A program made the translations under genes and the position numbers. Of a DNA stretch of 64,000 nucleotides, positions 35,705 through 47,663 are shown one piece after another. This DNA comes from Bullera alba (taxonomy: Eukaryota; Basidiomycota; Tremellomycetes; Tremellales; Bulleraceae). The DNA is taken from assembly GCA_001600095.1 (NCBI GenBank), contig BCIX01000001.1, positions 3,497,198-3,561,197 on the forward strand, read 5' to 3'. The notes beneath the pieces were generated by a model. It ran no database searches. It worked only from the letters and a program-made list of their open reading frames with translations, and had not been told where the DNA came from. Numbering within the stretch: position 1 is the first letter of the stretch; every line of letters begins with the position of its first letter.

Positions 35705-36637
35705 ATGTCTCCCCTGCCAGAGTTCCTCTTCGACATCGCTCGAAACCCAGTCCTCGCCGGTGAGTCTCGCGTCGTTGACAGCCACAAACAACGCTCGGCA
35801 AACAAGCAACCGTTTGCCGCTGTGCTATTGGCATCCATACTCATGAGCACCGTACTGACTCCTGGGCGCAGTGGGTCTTCCCATCGGTCTTGGTGCTATC
35901 AGCGGTATCATCACCGGTCAGACCTCCCGAAGCAACTGGTTCACGGTGAGCGATTTTTCACAAAGAGACAATTGGGGTGTGCACGTGCAAGTGCTGATAT
36001 GAATTGCGTCCAGACCATGTCTCCTCCCCCAGGAAACCCACCCAAGGAGGTCTTCGGACCAGTGAGTCCAGAGCCTTCCCCTACGAGCTTGAATTCTGGC
36101 TTACTCCCCATATCAGGTCTGGACCGCCCTTTACGGTCTGATGGGTTACGCTTCTCACCTTGCTGTCAGGTCTTTTGACGCTGCTGTCACCCCAGGTCAA
36201 ACGTGAGTGTGACATGCCAGTATCGCTGTAGCTAGGCTGACGGCTCTGTAGCGCCCAGGCCGACTCTTCCCTCCAGCTCTACTACGCTCAGCTCGCTCTT
36301 AACATGCTCTGGACTCCTCTCTTCTTCGGTGGTGAGTGAGGTGTAAACCCTTTTCTGGCCAGTACTGACCCCTCTCTAGCCAAGCAGAAGGAGGTCGCCC
36401 TCGGTAACATCCTTGCCCTCACCGGAACTGTCACCGCCATGACCGTCAAGATGCACGGCCTCGACAACCTGCCATTCAGCACCACCTGGTTCCTTGCCCC
36501 ATACTGTGCTTGGCTCGGATACGGTTAGTTGCAACAACGACTGTAGCGTATTGCATGCTGACGCCTGACTCTTAGCTACCTACCTCAACGCCGGCTACGT
36601 CTTCCTTAACAGGGACCGACCCAACCCAAGGGCCTAA
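35705..36637 (+). CDS. TspO/MBR family membrane protein (TSPO-like)
   Basis: Six exons encode about 183 aa with five predicted membrane spans. Family landmarks: MSPPPGNPPKEVFGPVWTAL, LYGLMGYASHLAV, LQLYYAQLALNMLWTPLFFG and LAPYCAWLGYATYLNAGYVF. These match the Pro/Trp-rich loop and the WTPLFF and YATYLN segments of TspO proteins. The family binds porphyrins and sterols in the outer mitochondrial membrane of animals and in bacterial and plant membranes; its fungal role is poorly known. Most Saccharomycotina lack it. The strong TATA promoter suggests inducible expression. The first intron interrupts the first membrane helix after VLA. Confidence 0.93.
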
Positions 36638-37153
36638 GCTTGCGTGAGGAATAGGAGACGCGTATCGTCTAGTTTGAACATGGCAGAATGTACTACATAT
36701 ATAGCAATGTCGACATGAATCGAGTTCTTTCATCTCCATCTTGCAGCTGCCTCGACCGTCGGAGCTGTCTGACGCGTTGAAACGGAAACATACAGGGCCA
36801 GGAGGTGGATTCGTTTGCCGTTTCGCGTTTCAGGTCTTCGGTCAACGCTCCCCACGGCTACACTCTCATCCTTTGGCGCGTAACATCCTACATCATCTTT
36901 GAGTCTCGCCGGAGACATCGATCGGTTTGCGACACTTCGAGTCATCAGTGCTAGCAGTGACCCAAGGTCCCGAGAGCAGCGCGAGGCAGCTCGAGCAACC
37001 CCAAAGCCACCTCAGCCTTTCGCCACCGTTGCCGCCAATTTAAGCTTGAAACTGATCGGTTGGACAAATATTTACACGATTTCGCCTGTTGAATCTGCGA
37101 CTCGACAACGCGTCAAGGACATTCAGCTCTGTGCAAGAGGCTGAGCATTGGTG
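36638..37153. other. intergenic region
   Basis: About 515 bp in tandem orientation between the TSPO-like gene and the next. No feature recognised. Confidence 0.5.
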
Positions 37154-39270
37154 ATGACGACCATGGACGCGCGTGGACGACCTCCGCCGCCGCCTCCTCC
37201 AACGTCTCGCTACGAGGGCGGAGTTCCAAGTCGTCCGAGACCGTCCCGGAATGGTAGCAGTAGCAACAGCAGCATCGCGACTGGAGTCAGCCGGAGCCAC
37301 CTCAGCGTTAACACTTCGTCCAATGCCCCAGGGACAAAGCTCTATAGCCTGCCGCCATCGCTCGACTCGCCAATAAGGTCAAGGAGCGGGGATAGGGATC
37401 AAGGCAGACGCAATAGACCAGGAGGACTTGCTGCCGTCGCCGCTTCTTCCAACCAATCCTCATATTCTGGTGATGATGGTGGATCCATCATGAGTGGCGC
37501 AGGGAGCTCGCGCGTTCATCAGTATGGCTCTGAGAGTGTAATCGGGGGTAGAATGGCCACTAGAAGGGGATCAGACTTTAGCTTGCTGGCAAGCGCTACC
37601 AACCCTCGTTCATCATTGAAAGAGTGGAATGATGCTCAGTCTACGAGGACAACCACTGGTGGTCATAATTATCATGGGAGCTACGCTCCTGATGCTGGAA
37701 GGAATATGCCCAGTCAAGAGGTGAGCTATTCTGAGGCGTCAAGCCGGAACACATGCTAATGACACCGCCTTGCAGAGCCTCTCGCTCTTCGCCCATCATT
37801 GCAGACATTTCTACATGTCCACCAATCCACCATCCGAGTCATCCGCGTTCATCTCCACCGCCCTCTCTACCGTCCCGCAGTCTCACCGAGCTGTATATAC
37901 CCGGCTGCAAGGAAACATACGTTCTCTGGCGCATCTGCATCACCTCCGAATCAAGCTCGTCTCCTTCCACGCCCTCATGACGTCGACTCTGCCTTCGGGC
38001 TCCATGACTCCTGGATCACGATTCGACTTGAACTCCCTGGGAGCCAAGAGGGAACGAAAGGACAAATTCAGGCAGTTCATCAATACATGGTATACCAGCA
38101 GTGAAGGAACAGGGATTGGCGGCGTGGAGCCTTTCTTCGTAGGTCTGTATGCGGTGCTGAGGGTGCAGAGTCGAGGTGAACGGGAAAGAGGCGGGGCCGG
38201 CGGAAAGTGTGTCGTGTGGGAGGTAGATGATGCGGTGTTCATGGAATCAGGGTGGGTTTGATTGAAGCTGTACGAGCTAGTACGTTCCGCTGATGCTCGA
38301 GTTCTGTAGCGGCGCCGATTTCATGAATCAAGCTATCACGCTATTGAAGGGGATACTCGGGTTCACCGATCAGCCTTTGACTCTACCGCCCCAGCTGAAG
38401 AAAACTAGAGGTAGACGCACTCCTGCGCCCTCTAGTGTCACATTGGATCCGCTTCAATCGCAGCGCTCAGGTCAAGCACAGCCAACTCTACCTCCCAAGC
38501 CAGTGCAACCGTCGACATCGAGTAACCTGATCGCGCTCGACTCGTCCGATTCACTATCGATGGATGCGGCCTCTCGCAGCAGATCGTCCTCTGACCCTTT
38601 CACCGACAATATCCTCACCAATAGACAATCGGCATTGGTGACGATATCCCAAGGGCAGCAGCAAACTCTGGGCAGTCATAGCCCCGGTCTACGCTATCCC
38701 CTTCCTTCGCCCCGCGATACGGAAGAGACGGAAGTGCTGCTCCCCTCGAATCGGATCCCTTCCAACTCGTCAACCTCAAATGGCCTGTCGAATGACACAG
38801 AGTTCGACGAGGAGGAGTATAATGAGGATGACCTATTGCACGAGGAGGCCGAATTGAACAAGCCTCGGCTGAGATTATGGCAATTTCCCAAGCACATCAC
38901 CGACGAGGAGATCCTGGATCTTTTGTCGATATTCCCGAAATCCATCAAAAACAAGCCGCGAATTGCAAAGATCCGATTCCCCTACGCCTCGTCGTACGTC
39001 GGTCAAAGCACATTATCGAAGCACTATGGAGATGGTCCTGGTGAGGGTGGTAACATGGATCCCAGGTGGACCCGCATCGACATCCCCGATAGCCAAGGCC
39101 GGGTGATACGAGTACCCAAAGAGGTTAGCGAGAGGGAGCTGGGGGTTGTTAGGCTTGGGACGGGCCGGATGTGGGTGACGGGCGTGGAGGAGGAGCGGGA
39201 CGGCGGGTGGCGAGGTTCAGGCTGGTTCAAATTTGTGTGCTGGTGGAAGAGATTGTTTGGTATGGAATGA
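37154..39270 (+). CDS. fungal protein of unknown function with disordered N terminus
   Basis: Three exons (37154-37720, 37776-38251, 38310-39270) join in phase to about 667 aa. The first exon encodes a Pro-run (GRPPPPPPPTSR) and a Ser/Arg/Gly-rich disordered region. The second exon encodes a helical region (LSLFAHHCRHFYMSTN and YTRLQGNIRSLAHLHHLR). The third has a Ser/Pro linker, an acidic patch (FDEEEYNEDDLLHEEAE), and a conserved-looking C-terminal domain with RLRLWQFPKHITDEEILDLL. It ends in a Trp-rich segment (SGWFKFVCWWKRLFGME). I recognise no named family; adaptor or cytoskeletal roles would be guesses. Confidence 0.8.
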
Positions 39271-39709
39271 TCCCTCAGTCGACCAGTGGCGAGGGTGGGG
39301 AGAAGGCGCTATCATTGGTCATGTAAACTAGTACGTGTAGAAGGGTATAGCTCATCCTTTCAACATCCCCATGTAGCATGATACTCAATTTGCAACACCA
39401 CGCTTCACCCTTCTGGTCTCTGTCACGGTCGGCTGCGTTTCGACTATACGGAGTCCACGTACAACGGTCGACCACGCAATTGGCAATAGCTTACAAAGGG
39501 ATGGGGGTGCCCCTGGCTTGCCCTTTCATAGGTCGACACAAAAAGGCCGTCGGAGATTCGAGCCCTCCCTTCAGCAATGCGTCATTTTTGTGGGTATATC
39601 GCGGTCCAACGCGGTACTAGCAAGCCTTCAGACCGTGACTGGGCTCAAAGTGCTCCTTAGACAAGATCAAAGTGGTTGAGACAGCGCTCGAACGTTTCTT
39701 CGCCGCCGC
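39271..39709. other. intergenic region
   Basis: About 440 bp, tandem orientation. It has one TTCGAGCCC word like a tRNA B box near 39560, but no tRNA fold around it. Nothing else seen. Confidence 0.5.
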
Positions 39710-40663
39710 ATGGCGATAAAAGACGCACTCTTAGACGAGTATCAATCGTCTTTTCCTATCAACAATCTTTCGAGCCAAACCAACCAGCTCGATATCGAAG
39801 ATCATACAGCGACTTCCAGTATGAGCGGCAAAGAACAAGAGTGGCGAGAGACCGAAGCTGGCAATGAGTCGGGCGAATATGACAGCGACGAATCGGAGTC
39901 TGAACCAGAGCCTAGTCAAGAGCAAATCGTGCAGCTAGCTATCGATGACGCTAAGGCAGCAGCTTTAGGAGACATTGATCCTTGGAATTTCACCTCCCCG
40001 ACCGACATCAAGAGCGCCGGGGGCTTCACTGATGGTGGTGACGGTTCTGATGACGAAGAAAAACCAGATGAGAGCGAGGTCGCCGAATTGATGCATGCGA
40101 TGGCTCTCACCAGGAAAGAGTCTTTGAATTCGACGTCACCCTACTTGGCCCTCTACAAAGAATCCGGGGACGGTGCCATGACTCACCAGGGCGAGAAAAA
40201 CTTTGCCACATGGGGCTGGGACGTTGGACCAGGAGACGACTTTACCGCCGCGGCCTCTCACTATCGGAAGAGGAGCAAGTGCACACAGCACGCGTGGATC
40301 CATGGTCAAGCGGTGCCTTCGCGCGCTTTGCTCAACAACCTCTACACGATGCACAGTGGCGAGGTGAAGTCAGCGATGAGCCCATATAAATTCCGGCAGG
40401 GCAACACAGACCACTTGGAGGACGACTTCTACAGGTCACTCTACATCGAGATCGGATCGGACCACCTCAGTACGCAGTTCAACAAAGACAAGGAGCTGCT
40501 CAGCGCCTTCAGGACCAAGCCAGTGTCAGAGGTCTCGCTCACCGATCAAGACACCCTGGACAAGCTGAAGCCTCTCAGCTGGATCGATGACATGCGTGAT
40601 GTCGCAGCGCAACTGTATGCGGCGGGTGGAGACGAAGGTTTCGTCGTCAAAACCGACGCCTAA
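39710..40663 (+). CDS. intronless acidic protein of unknown function
   Basis: One uninterrupted 317-aa frame, unusual beside its intron-rich neighbours. The first 130 residues are Asp/Glu/Ser-rich (GEYDSDESESEPEPSQEQ). The second half looks more structured: PYLALYKESG, HYRKRSKCTQHAWIHGQAVP, DDFYRSLYIEIGSDHLST and LSWIDDMRDVAAQLYAAGG. No family recognised. A second in-frame ATG at about 39821 (MSGKEQEW) is possible as start. It lies tail-to-tail with PRP24, with a 248-bp gap. Confidence 0.72.
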   Translation: MAIKDALLDEYQSSFPINNLSSQTNQLDIEDHTATSSMSGKEQEWRETEAGNESGEYDSDESESEPEPSQEQIVQLAIDDAKAAALGDIDPWNFTSPTDIKSAGGFTDGGDGSDDEEKPDESEVAELMHAMALTRKESLNSTSPYLALYKESGDGAMTHQGEKNFATWGWDVGPGDDFTAAASHYRKRSKCTQHAWIHGQAVPSRALLNNLYTMHSGEVKSAMSPYKFRQGNTDHLEDDFYRSLYIEIGSDHLSTQFNKDKELLSAFRTKPVSEVSLTDQDTLDKLKPLSWIDDMRDVAAQLYAAGGDEGFVVKTDA

Positions 40664-40911
40664 GTCTGCGCAAACCTGACGGATAGTGGTGATCCGAGTA
40701 TGTGGATACGGAAGGTTGCGGACCAAGGGGAGGGAGCTGTGCTTATCTGATGGAGGTAGAGTATCACGAGTGATGCAAGGAGTAAACCCAGACTCCAGAG
40801 TCCAGACCACTGACACCACCTCTATATCTCCCCTCTCCTGTGGGATCGTCCGCTATGTCATGAGCATGTGATACATGGCGCTGATATGATGTTGGCGATC
40901 GCCCGTACGAA

Positions 40912-43900
40912 TCACTCTGCTTTAGATCGCTTCGGCGTCGTGTCCTGTACGACCTCCGCATCCGCCTTGCGTTTTGCACTCTCGCTTCCTTCACCGTTTA
41001 CAGGCACAGCATCGCCCGTTCCCTGTTGGTCCTCCTTGGGGGTCTTGTCCGACTCCGGGTTTGGTGCTGGTTGCTGCCTTTCTTCATTTTTGGACAAGAC
41101 AAACTTTCGGAAAAAGTCCTGTCCGCCCTCGGCTTTCGTGCTGGCATCCGGTTTTGGATCCTCTTTGGCCCTTTCCGATATCTTGTTCACTTTGCTCTCC
41201 CTTCCGATAACCTTGCCGCCTCTCCTGGCCGCTCTTGGTGCGAACGACAACGCGGAAGCTGGTTTCGCATCGGGCTTGGCTGCAACTTTATTGGGTTTGT
41301 CTGACGTCGAGGCTGGGACTGGCTTCGTGGTGTGGTCGGTGATGACAATAGTGGTGTCGTTGAATATGAAGGGTTCCGATCGGAGCAATAGCATCCCAAC
41401 ATCCTGTAGGTCGTCAGACTCGTATGTAGTCCATGTGTAGGTTTGATAGACTCACCGCTTCTTTTTCGAGCTCGACTACAGCAGTGCCATTGTGCGCGAA
41501 CAGTTCCACCCTCCTGACCGGGACAATCTTTTCGAGAGCTTGCTGAAGCAGACCTTCTTGCGCGTCCGCTGGGATGTTCAGTAGCCGGACTGCTCTTGCC
41601 CTCTTCTCGGCGACATGTCTGATCCCAGAAGCGGTGGTTCTACAAAGCGTATCAGAATGCTGTTCCCAGATCCGCCCCGAAGGAGTACTCACGGGTCCTG
41701 CTTCTTGTTGGCGAAGTTGGGGTCGCTGATCTCGACCCTAAGCACCCTGCCTTTACGCTTTGTCCCGTGTAATGACAGTGCGGCCTTCGCTTCGTCCTGC
41801 GAAACCCAAGTCAGTCTCGACACCCCGCATCAATCATCCGGCACCTCACCTCTGTAGCCATCTCGACGAACGCATGGCCTTTGCAGACCGACTTGATGGC
41901 ATTCCAGCCCAAGTTGACATTCTTGACCTTGCCATGCGGCTTGACTAGCTCTTCCACATCGGCCTGGGTAGTCGCTTGGGTCAGACCACCGACGAATAGC
42001 GTTCGCTTCGAGACTTCGGTTTTGTTGTCATCGGAGCGTTTAGCCTTGACCGCAGGGTCAGAGATCAGGACAGTCAGAGTCAATCCTTCGACCTGCATGC
42101 CATGGAGGATGAGGCATTCCTGCGCAGCAGACTAAAGAGCTAATGTCAGACGGCTCTGTGGGAAAACGAGATTTACAACTTACAGGCGATTCCATGGTGA
42201 TGTAGCAGAATCGTCGAGAATCGGCATATTTCCTGCTTGGCCATCTCGTCTGCAGGATTCTTCCGTACTTCGTCGAAGGTCAGCACCGCTGAGAAGCAAG
42301 AAAGAAAATACTCACCTGGCTGAACAATTGTCTGATACCCTGATCGTCCATGTCTCGAGGGAAGTTGGTGACGAACAAGTTCGATCGCCATAGCATGGAA
42401 ACGTGAACAAGTCTTCCGTCGAACTTTCGGCCATCCCTCGAGAGCGCTTCTGGCACAGCGTCCGCGAATCTAAACTCGACCAGTGCGGCCGATGTCTCAT
42501 CGCCCGAGAGGATGGTCGTTTCTCTGATCCTGCCACACTATAAAAGTAGTTAGCTAATATTCTGTATGATGTCCACTTGAATACCCACCTCTGCAAAGTA
42601 TGCTTCGATCCTCGGCACGTCGATCCCGTTTGGCAGACCGTTCACCAGGACAGTCGTATGCTCTCGATCCCTAATGCACAGTCAACAGAGCTCACAAGGA
42701 AGAAATGGAGCGCTCAGACTCACCTCTTCACGGTGTTGTCGTCGTCTGCTGCCTTGGGGGCCTCTTGGACAGGTACGGGCGCGGGATTCTCCGATGAGGC
42801 TATGACCACATCGCCTCCGGTCTCGACAACTGCTTCCGCTGCAATATTCTGAGGTGGCTCGGTCGCGGCGGCAATTTGTGCCTGTTGCGCCACCAGTGCT
42901 TGCTGCTCGTAGTACTGCTGATACTGCTCCTGCGCGGCCTTCTCCCTTCGCTTGACCAATTTTTGCTTCTCCGCCTCGATCTGCTTGATGGCGTCAGCCA
43001 ATGAGTCCAACGTCCCGTGGACATTCTCGAATTGTATCAAAGCCTCGTAAACTGCCTCTGGCCAGTCCAAGTCCGTTCGCTGTATTGCCGTAAGGAGAGT
43101 CTCACGGGCATTGTCGATATCGCCCTCACGCCTACGTTGCTGTAAGTGTGCGGAGCGGAACATGTTTTGACCTTGACTCACGTCTCAATACCAGCTCGTA
43201 GCAGTACCATCTGGTACGCTGCCGATCTAGCCTTGGTCGGTCGGCTGACAAGGGAGAGGGCGTTGGCGAGGAATTGTGGCGCCTGCGTTTCCGCCCAGTC
43301 CAGTAGCATTTTTTCCAGGCGTAATGTGGTATCTCCAGCTTTGTCCACTATACTCTTCGTCAGGCCCGTTCTTAGACTTAGAGTGGGATGTACGATTCAA
43401 CTGACCTTTGGCAATCTCCTCAAAGGCCTGTGCAGCTATCACCAGAACCGGATGTATGTCTCCATCTTGGACAATTTCCGTTGATGGAGCACGCCTGATT
43501 TCGTAGGCTATCCGGCCGACAAACAACTCAGAGACGTCTCCGGCCGCTGTCATGAGATTCAGTCTCAATGCCCTATCTGTCGTGTCTGCGATATCCTCGG
43601 GGTCTAGGTCCTCCATCTCCTATGGGATTCGTCAGTAAAAAGCGTACATCTTATCTGGAGACTGACCTGATGGACAATGAGCTGCTTCCACAACGCACCG
43701 CTCTGTGGACAGGCTCTGACGGATCTGCGACGAAGCTGGGTCACGTCGCCACCTTCACCTTTAGTCCAAACAGCGTATTTCTCCCAAAAGACCGTCTCGG
43801 CGTCCTTGTACGCCTTGATAGTCTCAGCTCCTACCCGCCTTGTCTCGACGTTCTCCGGAGACTCTTCTTCTTTGGCCTTGGCTTTTCCCTTCCCCTTACC

Positions 43901-45194
43901 CTTCGCTTTCTGACTGGCGACGGGCTTGGGCAGATTATCCAGGCTTCGCTGCGTATCCGAAGCTTTGGAAGAGCAAGCTGCGATGGCTCGCTCGAATATC
44001 GATACAATCAAGGTCGGATCCGCCGTGGGTGACTTTTCGGTTTTGGGGTTCTTGGCTCTTGGATCCGTTTCCCAATCTACATATGTGGTATACGCCTGGA
44101 TCAGGCCTCCAGTAGCCTATGCCGAAAGGTCAGTATGGTACTAGAGCAATGAGACGTGCACTGACCAGCTGCTGCTCCAGGTCCTCTCTCGTTTTACCAA
44201 ACCGCTTTTCACTCGTCCACTTGAATTTGGCTCGCTGAGAGATCGATGTCACATCCACCATGCGTTGTTCGTACTCCGAGGGGCAAAACTCCGAGAGGAA
44301 GCTGGAATAGGCCGCAGAGGTGATCTCAGACGCTGAACGTGACTTTAGCATCTAGTCTGTGACTGCGAGGGGGATCACTTACTGGAATGTGGCTCAGCGA
44401 GGCGTTCAGCAAAGACGGCATGTATGTTCTCCTTTTGACCGCCACTACCTCGGCAATGAGCTCTAATACACCTTTCCGTAGGGAGTTTAGCTCACTGTTT
44501 CAATCTGCTCATCTCCCAATCAATCCTTTTCTGCCATAGTAGGTGACTTTGGCTAAGGAACCCGCTTCCTCTGCTAACAATACCTTGAAGCATGTCGCGT
44601 ACGACGTCCTCGGTCAAGAAAGCAGAGACCTCTTCGTCAACAGTGAGAGCTTCTGACTCAGTCTCAGTCTCGGTGAGGGAGAGTCCGGGCTGGTTGCTCG
44701 AACACGACAGGACGAATTCGATATGGCGCAAGAGCACGGCAAGAGCTGCAGCAGTGTGTTGAGCTTTGATGCGGGATGTTCACGCGGACTGAGCAGCTCA
44801 CAAATATAGTCCTGTTCCGCCTGCTCGAAAAGCTCCAATGTCCCCACGAAGCCATCAAGCGACAAAGCACCGGTGCTTGTGGCCGCTTTGATTGTGGCAT
44901 CCAGGTATTCCAGCCAGGTGTCTGAGGTTCATCATCAGCTTTCGGCTAGTGACGGAAACGGCCTCTGTCCAGCTGACCTTCTGAAAGCATAGTAAGTGAT
45001 GCTAGCCTTGACGTCGCGTCCAGCACCTCTGTGAACATCTGCAACCCTTTCATCAGGCTGATCTGCCTTCGGATGAGAGGCACATTTTCCGGTGTCGTTT
45101 CTAGCTGCTCCAGGACTTCGGTGAGCTCGAGGATGGCATTTTCAGCTGCGGCATCGGTTACTGCTTGACCCGCAGGGGCCGGGTCGATCTCCAT
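40912..45194 (-). CDS. PRP24: U6 snRNA recycling factor Prp24, SART3-like with HAT repeats
   Basis: Nuclear RNA-binding protein that anneals U4 and U6 snRNAs when the tri-snRNP is rebuilt after splicing. The N-terminal half is helical HAT-type repeats (for example HLLWQKRIDWEMSRL, QAYTTYVDWETDPRAK, RALRLNLMTAAGDVSELFVG). A coiled, Gln/Ala/Lys-rich linker follows (EAEKQKLVKRREKAAQEQY). Then come several RRMs: TTVLVNGLPNGIDVPRIEAY, SNLFVTNFPRDMDDQGIR, RTLFVGGLTQATTQADVEEL and a fourth weaker one (VRLLNIPADAQEGLLQQAL). The C terminus is Lys/Ala-rich with a DFFRKFVL segment resembling the Lsm-binding motif, about 60 residues before the stop. Many short introns. Architecture is that of human SART3 and S. 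pombe Prp24, not of budding-yeast Prp24, which lacks HAT repeats. Confidence 0.92.
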
Positions 45195-45627
45195 GGTGGC
45201 TGAATGGGCGTATCGCCTTGTCTAATCTCGGTCTTGTCCTTACACCAAGCTTTGAGCTTCTCATGAGCTTCTGCTTGTGCCATCACAGCCAGATGCCAGA
45301 GATCCACAACCTCGTGGTTTTGATGCCGATATCTGAACGGAGATTGACGAATATCCGCCCCGGATTAACTCGCTCGCGCCACCGAATTCTCCGCTGTTTA
45401 CCGGCCCGAAGGGTTTCGCCGACACGGTCCATTTCACCTGGCTGCACTGCGACGAGTCACGACGGCTATACGGCCTGCTACGGCCCTATCCTATGGCCTC
45501 TCCCCCGCCCATGATCCAGCGCCCAGACATGGACGCTATGCTATAAGAACAATGGATCTGCCGCTTGGATCCTCATATCTTCTCCCGAAGCCGAATAGAA
45601 GTCACAGCACTCACGGAACCCGTCACA
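45195..45627. other. divergent intergenic region PRP24 / hydrolase
   Basis: About 430 bp. A TATAAG word at 45542-45547 lies about 80 bp before the hydrolase ATG and could serve as a weak TATA element. No gene. Confidence 0.5.
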
Positions 45628-47300
45628 ATGACTACCATCTCTTCGGCCGGAAAGGCAAAGCTGCAGGCGACTCTCGACAAGCTAGCTGAGCAACTACCTT
45701 GCGTTCATGTCGCCATTGCTACGCCCTCCGAGGTAATTTACGAGGGCCGCACGGGAGTGTTTGATGCTCTGGAGAAAGGCAAGCCTGAAGCCAAGAAGGC
45801 CGATCAAGACGACATCCTCTGGTTCGCCTCGTCTACCAAGCTTCTCACCGCACTGTGTAGGTTGGCGTCAACATCAAGCGTGCTGTATCGCTTACTGGCA
45901 TTACAGGCTATCTGAGACTTGTTGATCAAGGCAAGTTGTCACTCGATACCGACCTCCGACCGTTATACGAGCCGTTCAAGCAGGCCACCTCCAAGATCAT
46001 CCAGGGCTTCGAGTCTGATGGCAAGGCCGTGTCCTTGGACAATGCCAATCCTATTCCGATCGGAGACACTGTCGATGTTGTCCAGCAATTCAACGAGGAC
46101 GGTAAAGGCAAGGCCATCTTGGTCGACAGCGACGAGCCAGTCACCCTGGGCCAGATGCTCAACCAGACCAGTGGGTTTGGTATGGAGTTCGGAACAAAGG
46201 TCCAGCTCTGGAAGAAAGTCACAGAGAAGGGTAAAGGATTCGTCAACTCCTGCAAGGCCGTGAGTATTGCAACCGAATTCGAACACGAGAGACCCAGAGT
46301 GCTGAAATGTCGGTGCAGGAGAACCTTGTCAACACCCCTCTCTGCCACAAGCCTGGTACAAAGTATGAGTACGGAAACTCTGCAGAGTGAGTAGACTTCT
46401 ATAGAGCAGATCATCTGCACCGCTTCGCTGACATGTATAAGGTGGCTCGCTCTGATGCTGCCCGAGATCGTTGGCAAGTCCACAGAGGAGTTCCTGCAGG
46501 ACGAAATCCTCAAACCGCTCGGCATGTCAGAAACCACCTACTATCCCTTCGCATCAGAGGACAAGGCGAAGCATCTCATGCCTTTGCGATACGGCAAGGA
46601 TGCTGAGAAAGGCGGGGACATCCAATGGGAGGTGTTGGATCAGCAGCTGCCGCTGTTGACCTTGCCGAGGGAGTAAGTGACTATTTATATCTGCGCCCGT
46701 CAGATCAGCTCCTGATCAAAGCTCAGCAAAGCCAAAATGGACTATCCTGCCGGAGGAGGAGGCATATACTCCCGAGTGGCCGATTGGATCCTGGTGCTGC
46801 AACACATCCTCGCGCACTACCTCTCTCTGTCTGGAGACAAGGCCAAAAGGCCGTCTCAACCTCTGCTCAAGGATGAGACGGTGAAGTCGCTCTTTCAATC
46901 GACTCTGCCCGAGTCCGCCGTTGCGAGCTTCTGCGAGTTCTACAGCATGTATCTCGGCCTCCCGGACTCTGACGAACAGAAGCGAAAGCTGGAGAGTGGG
47001 GATGCTGGATGGACTACAGCGCAGGGGTTGTATTCCCCCAAAGACGGTCGACGACGCAGTGGCTGGGGGCGAAGAGCTGGCAGTATCGGATGGGGTGGTG
47101 CCGCAGGCACAGAGTACTGGATCGACCCAGCATCCGGAATTGCCGTGAGTAATCTCGTTCTCACACCAACGATTTTCGCTAACGAGATTGCGCAGGCTGT
47201 GTTCACGACACAGATCCTGCCTGGACGGTGTCCCGCGGTGGCCAATGCAAAGCTCGCAATCGAGAGGGCCATCTATGAGGCATTAGAGCATGAATTCTGA
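45628..47300 (+). CDS. class-C beta-lactamase-fold serine hydrolase/esterase
   Basis: Member of the beta-lactamase/transpeptidase-like fold used in fungi by esterases and natural-product enzymes. Nucleophile motif SxxK is in WFASSTKLLTAL, the YxN motif in PGTKYEYGNSAEWL, and the third motif position in GSIGWGGAAGTEYWIDPASG, where GWGG replaces HxG/KTG as in the EstB-type esterases. Six exons; the last intron (47144-47194 region) joins SGIA to AVFTTQILPG. One intron after GFVNSCKA is only about 32 nt and is the least certain joint. About 420 aa, no signal peptide, so probably cytosolic. Substrate unknown; antibiotic resistance should not be inferred from the fold. Confidence 0.88.
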
Positions 47301-47663
47301 GTGGCGACTGTTGTCAGAGTCTTGTAGAAATCTGGTAGAGCGAGCTAAGAGCGAGACATGCAGCGATCTGGAATCTGGACGAGTTCAATTGACCACATCG
47401 GGTTGCCCCGCAAAATGACGGCGGTCGACGATGCCGCCAAGAGCACCGCGGAAGAGCTGATATCGTAACTGCTGTAATCGCCGTACGGTCGTCTTCAACA
47501 GCTTGCGCAACCACTTGAACCACTGTACTGATCAGCATCTTCAGTGAGCGGAATATTAGCACCGTCTCTTCGGATTCGACAACACCCACGGATCACATTG
47601 GGAACAGGACCGATATCGGCATAGCATTCAGTAACAAACAACCACCAAAAGACTCTCCGATCG
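47301..47663. other. intergenic region
   Basis: About 360 bp between the hydrolase stop and the UBA candidate. No feature recognised. Confidence 0.45.

Noticed and set aside
39480..39580. tRNA-like B-box word TTCGAGCCC
   Set aside because: The T-stem has a mismatch at the invariant closing pair and no matching acceptor stem or A box lies upstream.
45926..46537. 203-aa minus-strand open frame inside the hydrolase gene
   Set aside because: Antisense to exons carrying the beta-lactamase-fold motifs; no signature of its own.
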